Notes under the pieces: model-generated
What the model saw: the letters and a program-made list of their open reading frames with translations, nothing else
What the model was told of the DNA's origin: nothing
Databases searched by the model: none
Shown here: one piece after another, positions 1-5,658 of the stretch
How the letters are laid out: every line of letters starts with the position of its first letter
How positions within the stretch are numbered: position 1 is the stretch's first letter
Translations under genes and position numbers: made by a program
Assembly (NCBI GenBank): GCA_946886365.1
Contig: CAMPIM010000078.1
Location: forward strand, 1 to 17,787
Length of the DNA: 17,787 bases
Direction of reading: 5' to 3'
Source: an uncultured Novosphingobium sp.
Lineage (GTDB): Bacteria; Pseudomonadota; Alphaproteobacteria; Sphingomonadales; Sphingomonadaceae

Positions 1-736
1 GGGCGGGGGTGGCGTCCATAGGGATGGCGAGCGCAAGGATGACACCTGCGAGCGTCGCATGGATGCCTGATCGAAGGACAAGCAGCCAGAGCAGGGTGCC
101 AAGCAGCAGATAGGGTAGGAGGCGGCGCACCCCCTTACGGTTCAAAGTGAAAAGCAGCGCAACGACTACTGCGGCTCCGGCAAGGTCCATGAGCGACAGA
201 TTGGCCGTGTAGAAAAGGGCGATGATGATGACCGCGCCAAGGTCGTCGATGATGGCGAGAGCGGCGAGGAAGATGCGCAGTGAGGCGGGAACGCGACTTC
301 CCAACAGGGAGATCACACCGAGAGCAAAGGCGATGTCGGTCGCGGCGGGGATGGCCCAGCCGCGCGCGGTCGGTCCCATGTTGAATGCGACATAGATCAG
401 CGCGGGCACGGCCATGCCCCCCAGCGCCGCGATGCCGGGGAGCAGGCGGCGCGACCAGGTGGAGAGCTGTCCGTCCAGCATCTCTCGCTTGATCTCCAGC
501 CCGACGAGCAGGAAGAAGAGGGCCATCAGCCCGTCATTGATCCAGTGCATGACGGAGAGGGGGCCGAGATGGGCGTGCAGCAGCGCCTCATAGCCCGGAC
601 CTATCGGCGAATTGGCGATGGCGAGCGCGACGGAGGCCGTGGCAATGAGGATCAGCCCGGCGGCGGACTGGCTGCTCAGGAACTGGCGCAGGGCGCTTGG
701 GTGGGCGTGGCGGTGATGGGGACGTTGATCGGGCAT
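1..736 (-). CDS. nhaA: NhaA-type Na+/H+ antiporter, C-terminus cut by the window edge
   Basis: Inner-membrane antiporter that exports Na+ (or Li+) in exchange for protons, serving pH and sodium homeostasis. About 245 residues are visible of a family length near 390, and the C-terminal part lies beyond base 1. The sequence shows the NhaA hallmark [12 protein letters not shown] (about residues 75-86), the motif ATDIAFALG with Asp134, and the adjacent Asp164-Asp165 pair in AIIDDLGAV. These correspond to Asp133, Asp163 and Asp164 of E. coli NhaA, the ion-binding residues, so the visible half looks functional. The start is the ATG at 736, preceded by GGAG seven bases upstream. An ATG at 750 lies in another frame that soon stops. 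It is downstream of, and on the same strand as, the CPA1 antiporter gene, 151 bases away. The family call is very secure; actual transport activity is inferred. Confidence 0.95.
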   Translation of the reverse strand, partial: MPDQRPHHRHAHPSALRQFLSSQSAAGLILIATASVALAIANSPIGPGYEALLHAHLGPLSVMHWINDGLMALFFLLVGLEIKREMLDGQLSTWSRRLLPGIAALGGMAVPALIYVAFNMGPTARGWAIPAATDIAFALGVISLLGSRVPASLRIFLAALAIIDDLGAVIIIALFYTANLSLMDLAGAAVVVALLFTLNRKGVRRLLPYLLLGTLLWLLVLRSGIHATLAGVILALAIPMDATPA

Positions 737-742
737 TGGGCG

Positions 743-746
743 CTCC
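743..746 (-). promoter_or_regulatory. Ribosome binding site of nhaA
   Basis: GGAG read on the minus strand, seven bases before the ATG at 736. It supports that ATG over the out-of-frame ATG at 750, which has no such site at the right distance. Confidence 0.6.
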
Positions 747-887
747 GCATGAGATTCAGCGGTGCTGGCGGCCCGACCAGCACAATTGAACCTGCTCGAT
801 TGAGCCCCTCAAGCGAACACCCGCCTCCGCTATTGCAACCGGGGAAAGGAAGCGCAACTCCGTCGTGCCATGAATGGCAACAATGCT
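747..887 (-). promoter_or_regulatory. Stem-rich leader between the CPA1 gene and nhaA
   Basis: This non-coding stretch runs from the end of the CPA1 gene to the ribosome binding site of nhaA. It contains three inverted repeats: a 5-bp stem with a 4-base loop (866-870 with 875-879), a 5-bp stem with a 3-base loop (800-804 with 808-812), and a perfect 7-bp stem GTGCTGG/CCAGCAC with an 8-base loop (762-768 with 777-783). None is followed by a run of T on the minus strand, so a classical intrinsic terminator is not seen. It could be a structured 5' leader controlling nhaA. The stems are seen in the sequence; a regulatory role is inference. Confidence 0.3.
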
Positions 888-2096
888 TTATCCGCTGTCG
901 GGGCCAGGTTCCCCGGCTTCGGAGAGTTTCCAACGGCGCAGTAGCGGGGGCATCGTCAGTCCCTGCACAAAGATCGAAAAGGCGACGACGCCGAAGGTCA
1001 GGACGACAATCTCGCGTTGTTCGGGAACACTGGTCGGCACCGCAAGCGCGAGCGCCAGTCCCACAGCCCCGCGCAGTCCGCCCCAGACGAGCACATGCTG
1101 GTAGGTGGCTGGAAGCCGGAGCGCGGATTGGCAGAACAGAAAGGAAATCGGGTACACCGCCACAGCGCGTCCGAGCAGTGTGAGCAGCACAACAACCGCC
1201 AACGCTCCAGACACCAGCGCCAAAGGCTGATGCGCTTCATGGCTGCCGATCAGCAGGAACAGCACGGAGTTCGCGAGAAAGGCGGCATATTCCCAGAAAC
1301 CAAGCACGTGCGACTTGCCTTCTTCCGAAATCGGCCCGCGCCATCCATGATTGCCGACGATCACGCCAGCCGCGAGGGCAGCGAACACGCCTGACGCCTC
1401 GATCCGCTCGGCCAGGAGGAAGCTGCCCCAGGCGATCACTGTGGTCAGCGTGATTTCCACCAGATGATCGCTGGTGCGTCCGGCAACCTTTAGCACTGCG
1501 AAGGCGATGATGCAGCCCACCGCCGTCCCGGCGATCACCGTCCAGAGCAGCGATGCCAGCACCGATGCCGGTGCGAAGGCCTCGCCCCCGGCCAATCCGA
1601 TCAGGATCGCAAATCCGACGGCGGCGACCCCGTCATTGAGCAGACTTTCGGATTCGACGACCATGCCCAGACGTGGCTGCGCCTTCATCTCCTTGAATGC
1701 GGCGATCACGGAAACCGGATCGGTCGCAGCGATCAGAACACCGATGAATGCCGCGCCCAGCCAACTCCAGCCGAGCATCCAGTGGAGCCCTCCCGCAACG
1801 ACGGCGGCCGAAACGGCGACGCCCAGAAAAGCGAGCGTGACGGTCAGCGGCAGCTGCTGGCGAAATCGGCCCCACGGCATCTGCAAGGCTGCCTCGAAGA
1901 TCAGCGGGGGCAGGAAGATGTTGAAAATGAGGTCGCGGGACAGCGGCAGTTTGAGCCCGAACGGGAGTAGGGCAAGGCTGATCCCTGCGAGTACGAGCCC
2001 AGCTGTGTAGGGTAGTCCGATCCGCCGCGAGAGCATCGCCACCAAACAGGCGATGACGAGCAACATGCCGAAGTCCAGCAGGTCGAAATCGGCCAT
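888..2096 (-). CDS. CPA1 (NhaP-like) Na+/H+ antiporter
   Basis: A 402-residue polytopic membrane protein of the monovalent cation:proton antiporter-1 family, expected to exchange Na+ (perhaps K+) for H+ across the inner membrane. The sequence shows FLPPLIFEAAL (about 61-71), the ion-site motif ATDPVSV with Asp126, and ESESLLNDG (148-156) carrying the conserved Asn-Asp pair. These are standard CPA1 signatures. The protein ends in LLRRWKL soon after the last helix and has no long cytoplasmic tail, so it belongs to the short NhaP-like type. The start ATG at 2096 has a strong GAGGAG site five to six bases upstream (2102-2107). It reads toward nhaA and is divergent from the BCCT gene. Having two Na+/H+ antiporters of different families side by side suggests a sodium or pH stress locus, which is inference. 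Substrate cannot be read from sequence alone. Confidence 0.93.
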   Translation of the reverse strand: MADFDLLDFGMLLVIACLVAMLSRRIGLPYTAGLVLAGISLALLPFGLKLPLSRDLIFNIFLPPLIFEAALQMPWGRFRQQLPLTVTLAFLGVAVSAAVVAGGLHWMLGWSWLGAAFIGVLIAATDPVSVIAAFKEMKAQPRLGMVVESESLLNDGVAAVGFAILIGLAGGEAFAPASVLASLLWTVIAGTAVGCIIAFAVLKVAGRTSDHLVEITLTTVIAWGSFLLAERIEASGVFAALAAGVIVGNHGWRGPISEEGKSHVLGFWEYAAFLANSVLFLLIGSHEAHQPLALVSGALAVVVLLTLLGRAVAVYPISFLFCQSALRLPATYQHVLVWGGLRGAVGLALALAVPTSVPEQREIVVLTFGVVAFSIFVQGLTMPPLLRRWKLSEAGEPGPDSG

Positions 2097-2101
2097 GAAT
2101 G

Positions 2102-2107
2102 CTCCTC
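2102..2107 (-). promoter_or_regulatory. Ribosome binding site of the CPA1 antiporter
   Basis: GAGGAG on the minus strand, about six bases before the ATG at 2096. It fixes the start of the antiporter. Confidence 0.6.
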
Positions 2108-2229
2108 TATTCCGGCGAATGGCTCTCCGTGCGCCAGTCGTTCACTTTTGGGAGGAGAAGAAGCAACCACCGAGACTGTTCCTCGTTCCGTTATCATCTC
2201 GCAACGATCCGTAGGAGATCGCACCCATC

Positions 2230-4223
2230 ATGAACGATCCTGCCCTCGCCGATGTTTCGAAAAGTCGCACCGGATCATGGATGAAAGTCAATCCGCCGGT
2301 CTTCTTTATCTCGGCCGGACTGATCGTGATCTTCGTACTTTTCGGCGCGATTTTTAGTGAGCAGGCGTCGCGCCTGTTCGCCGCCGTGCAGGCGACGATC
2401 ACGGTCGATATGGGCTGGTTCTATGTCGTTTCGGTAGTCGGCTTCCTCTTGTTCGTCCTTTTCCTCATGTTCAGCCGATATGGCGACGTGAAGCTTGGCC
2501 CGGATGAAAGCGAGCCTGAATATAGCTATATCTCCTGGTTCGCGATGCTGTTCAGCGCGGGAATGGGGATCGGGCTCCTCTTCTTCGGGGTGGCCGAGCC
2601 GATGCAGCATTATGCGCGGCCCCCGGTCGGTGACGGGAGAACGATAGAATCCGCCCGCCAGGCGATGGTCCTCACCTTTTTCCACTGGGGCCTTCACGCC
2701 TGGGCGATCTATATCGTGGTGGGGCTTGCGCTTGCCTATTTCGCGTTCCGACGGGGGCTGCCGCTCACCATTCGTTCGGCGCTCTTCCCCCTCATCGGCC
2801 AACGCATTCATGGGCCTATCGGGCATGCGATTGATATATTTGCCGTGTTGGGAACCATGTTCGGGGTGGCGACCTCGCTCGGCTTCGGCGTGCTTCAGGT
2901 GAACGCCGGGTTCAGCCATCTTTTCGGCCTGCCCACTGGGCCGATGGTTCAGATCATCCTGATTGCGGCGATCACCGGCATGGCAACCCTCTCCGCCGCA
3001 ATGGGGCTGGACAAGGGCGTCAAACGATTGTCGGAACTCAACATCATCCTCGCGATCGCGCTGCTTACCTTCGTGCTGCTGGCTGGCTCCACGGTGTTCC
3101 TGCTCCAGGCTTATGTCCAGAATGTCGGCGCCTATCTGGGTAATCTCGTGCAGCGCACCTTCCGCATGTACGCCTATGAGCCCGATGAATGATTTGGAAA
3201 CCGGACGCTTTTCTACTGGGGCTGGTGGATTTCCTGGTCGCCATTTGTTGGCATGTTCATCGCGCGCATCTCGCGCGGGCGCATGATCCGTGAATTTGTG
3301 ACGGGCGTGCTGCTGGTGCCATCCCTGTTCACCTTTTTGTGGATGACGGTTTTCGGCAACACCGCCATCGACATGGACCTGCGCGGCGTTGCGGACATCG
3401 CCACCACGTCGGTCAACAACATGCCCGTCGCCCTGTTCGAGACTTTGGAGCATCTCCCCTTCTCCTCCATCGCTTCGGGGCTGGCGACACTGCTCGTCAT
3501 CACCTTCTTTGTGGCCTCGGCCGATTCCGGGGCGTTAGTGATCGACATGATCACCTCGGGCGCGGAGGATAATCCTCCGGTCTGGCAGCGGATCTTCTGG
3601 GCGGTTAGCGCGGGAGTCGTGGCTGCGGTTCTTCTCGTCGCCGGCGGCCTGGAGGCGCTGCAGACTGCCGCCATCGCCAGCGCGCTGCCCTTCGCAGTGA
3701 TCATGATCGTCATCTGCTTCGGTCTGCTGCGCGCGCTGCAGATGGAGAGCGAAGGGTCTGCAATCGATTGTCTGCCGATGCGCATGCCGCGCCGGCGGCG
3801 GCGGAAGGACTGGGCTGGCAGCAGCGCCTTGCCAGTATCACGCGCTATCATGAAAAGGGGGAGATTGCCGGGTTCCTGACGGACACCGCGCGCCCCGCGC
3901 TCGAGGCTGTAGCCTCTCAAATGCGTGATAGCGGCCTTGCGCCTGACGTGACGCAGGACGGAAACCATGTCGAGCTGCGCGTTCCCCATGGGGAGCGTGG
4001 CGAGTTCCGCTACACTGTGCGCGCCCGCGCCTTTCGCGCGGCTAGCTTCGCCTTCGCAGAGACGCGGCGGCGCGAGAGTGATGACCACCGCCATTATCGC
4101 GCGATGGCCCAAAGCTCGCAAGCGGACCAGCCGCACGACGTTACAGGCTATACTGCCGACCAGCTGATCAATGATCTGCTCAACCGCTATGCCCGCTTCC
4201 GGCATGCGCGCCGGCTTGCATGA
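2230..4223 (+). pseudogene. BetT-like BCCT choline/betaine transporter, broken by a stop and a frameshift
   Basis: Family member of the betaine/choline/carnitine transporters, which import quaternary ammonium osmolytes or choline with Na+ or H+. The first open piece (2230-3192, 320 residues) shows the motif GMGIGLLFFGVAEP and FFHWGLHAWAIY. It ends at TGA 3190-3192. Reading on in the same frame gives [17 protein letters not shown] and FIARISRGR, so the TGA replaces a Trp codon in the strongly conserved region before the signature helix. The same frame runs to 3879, but the protein loses similarity near 3745-3770. The C-terminal domain (GYTADQLINDLLNRY, as in BetT) continues in the frame ending at 4223, which implies a net loss of one base. 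Joined, the product would be about 664 residues, close to E. coli BetT. AGGAG at 2213-2217 lies 12 bases before the ATG. The remainder is undecayed, so the lesions are recent or are sequence errors. Confidence 0.85.
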
Positions 4224-4238
4224 ATGACAGCAGCGATT

Positions 4239-4850
4239 TCAGCTGGCCTTGCGCGGGACCAAGATCATGGTCCGGCCTTCCACCCGCCAGGACGCGAGCT
4301 GGGAAAGGAAATTCATCCCCAGCACGTCAATATTGCCGATCGCGGGAGAAATGGCGACCTTCAGCCCATGTGCTTCGATGCCGCCAAGCACGATCTGCTC
4401 GGTAGTGCCGGTTTGGGCCGGAACAATACCGTTCGCGGTTCGCATGACGATGGGTACCAAGCCGCTGCCCCTTTTGACGGAGGCGAGCCGGGCCGTCTCT
4501 TCTGAAATGGTGGTGACGGTCGCGCCGCTATCAATCAACAGCCTTCGCTCGACCCCGTTGATCTCCGCCCGCGCCCAGAAATGCCCATCGGCCGAAATGC
4601 GCACATGAACCTCTTGCCCTCTCACCTGCTGGCCATCGATGCCGAGCCGCGAGGTGATCTGGGCGAGACGAGGATCGAAGGGTGCCTGCTGAATCAGCAG
4701 GAAAGGGCAGAAAGCGAGCAGCGCGAACGAAAAGAGAGGCCGCAGCAGCCGGCCAACATACGGAATGTTGAACTGCAGGATCAGTAGGATTGCCCCGACC
4801 ACCGCGTACATCGCCATCTGCTGCCATTCGGGATTGATGGAAACGGGCAT
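4239..4850 (-). CDS. Membrane-anchored retropepsin-like aspartic protease
   Basis: A 203-residue protein with two hydrophobic N-terminal segments (about 13-30 and 36-54), followed by a single-domain aspartic protease of the retropepsin-like TIGR02281 type found in alphaproteobacteria. The catalytic motif is LLIDSGAT with Asp107; further family features are the flap-like region around residues 130-140 and GMNFLSQL near the C-terminus. One catalytic Asp per chain means the enzyme must dimerise, as retropepsins do. The domain most likely faces the periplasm; no substrate can be named. The ATG at 4850 has no good Shine-Dalgarno sequence, and Met12 (codon at 4815-4817) is an alternative start that would shorten the first membrane segment. 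The gene is convergent with the broken BCCT gene (15 bases apart) and divergent from the actA operon, so its promoter shares the region upstream of actA. Confidence 0.85.
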   Translation of the reverse strand: MPVSINPEWQQMAMYAVVGAILLILQFNIPYVGRLLRPLFSFALLAFCPFLLIQQAPFDPRLAQITSRLGIDGQQVRGQEVHVRISADGHFWARAEINGVERRLLIDSGATVTTISEETARLASVKRGSGLVPIVMRTANGIVPAQTGTTEQIVLGGIEAHGLKVAISPAIGNIDVLGMNFLSQLASWRVEGRTMILVPRKAS

Positions 4851-4995
4851 GATTGGTCTTGAACCGTTGGGCGGCAGGTTCGATCCTTGGCTATTACCGG
4901 CCGATCAGCGCAATTCCTAAACGCAAGCCCACGCGAAAGGAACAGAAGCTTCCGCTTCGCATTCTCTCAGAAACATTCCGGAAACAGAGGGGGCG
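4851..4995. promoter_or_regulatory. Divergent intergenic region, presumed promoter of the act-cox operon
   Basis: About 145 bases lie between the retropepsin start and the conserved N-terminal coding of actA. Since all genes from actA to coxD overlap, the main promoter of that chain should be here; this is argued from position. I see no convincing sigma-70 boxes. TTGAAC at 4859-4864 is the best -35-like match but lacks a clear partner. TTCCGGAA (4976-4983) is a short palindrome within a GAAAC-containing stretch. AGAGGGGG (4986-4993) resembles a ribosome binding site just before the actA coding region. Confidence 0.4.
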
Positions 4996-5052
4996 AACGC
5001 GCAAATCTTTCCGCCAGCCGCCGATACATGGCTACGCCTTGGTCTTGCGGCC

Positions 5053-5658
5053 TTGGCGATAGCGGTGTTCGGCTTGGCGCTTGGGGGCTGGGATTATGCG
5101 AAGTCTTCTTATCATTCGCAGGTTGGATGGGTGCAGGACCAGCCAGTTCCTTTCAGTCACAAGCATCATGTGGCGGACGACGGGATCGACTGCCGCTACT
5201 GTCATACGAGCGTGGAGGTGAGCCAGCGCGCCGGACTGCCCCCCACGCACACCTGCATGACCTGCCATTCGCAATTGTGGACCGGTGCGGGGGTGCTGGA
5301 GCCCGTTCGGAAAAGTCTGCTCACCGGCAAGCCCATTCACTGGCAGCGGGTGGCGCAACTGTCCGATTATGTCCAGTTCGACCATAGCATTCATATCGAC
5401 CGGGGCGTTGCCTGCGTCGAATGCCATGGGCGCGTCGACCGAATGCCTCTTACCGGGCGGGCCAAGCCCTTCCAGATGCAATTCTGCCTCGATTGCCACC
5501 GCGATCCCGCGCCGCATCTGCGTCCGCCCGAACTGGTGACGCGGATGGAGCCGCTCGGCTGGAGCGAGGAGCGCAAGCGCGCCTATGGCGAGCGGATGAT
5601 GCGCGTGCATCGCATTGACCCCAAGATGCTCGACAATTGCGAGATATGCCACCGATGA
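5053..5658 (+). CDS. actA: Alternative complex III pentaheme cytochrome c subunit ActA
   Basis: Periplasmic, membrane-anchored pentaheme cytochrome of the alternative complex III quinol oxidoreductase; it passes electrons within the complex toward the downstream acceptor. Five CXXCH heme c motifs are visible at residues 47-51, 68-72, 121-125, 145-149 and 196-200, counted from the TTG at 5053. That number matches ActA of Rhodothermus marinus. A single hydrophobic N-terminal segment gives the anchor. The start is doubtful. TTG 5053 is the first ATG, GTG or TTG codon in this frame after the stop at 4918-4920, but it falls inside the membrane helix. The in-frame sequence before it reads AQIFPPAADTWLRLG (from about 4999), which matches the usual ActA N-terminus, so translation very likely begins near 4975-4999 at a non-standard or mutated codon. 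The stop overlaps the actB ATG by four bases. The family call is secure; the 5' end is not. Confidence 0.85.
   Translation: MAIAVFGLALGGWDYAKSSYHSQVGWVQDQPVPFSHKHHVADDGIDCRYCHTSVEVSQRAGLPPTHTCMTCHSQLWTGAGVLEPVRKSLLTGKPIHWQRVAQLSDYVQFDHSIHIDRGVACVECHGRVDRMPLTGRAKPFQMQFCLDCHRDPAPHLRPPELVTRMEPLGWSEERKRAYGERMMRVHRIDPKMLDNCEICHR

Noticed and set aside
545..1183. 212-codon plus-strand open frame over the nhaA and CPA1 ends
   Set aside because: It crosses two genes on the other strand and an intergenic region, and its Arg/Ser/Pro-rich product resembles no family.
3190..3192. TGA as a selenocysteine codon
   Set aside because: The conserved residue at this place in BCCT carriers is Trp, not Cys, and a second lesion downstream supports gene decay or sequence error.
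2275..3453. 392-codon open frame on the minus strand
   Set aside because: It is antisense to the BCCT gene, with a product very rich in His, Arg, Glu and Asp, as typical of a shadow frame of a membrane protein. The plus frame carries strong family motifs.
4203..4222. CATGC/GCATG inverted repeat at the end of the BCCT gene as a bidirectional terminator
   Set aside because: The stem is only five base pairs, lies in coding sequence and has no T-run on either side.
4859..4900. Sigma-70 promoter with TTGAAC as -35 box
   Set aside because: No convincing -10 element at proper spacing; kept only as part of a region presumed to hold the promoter.
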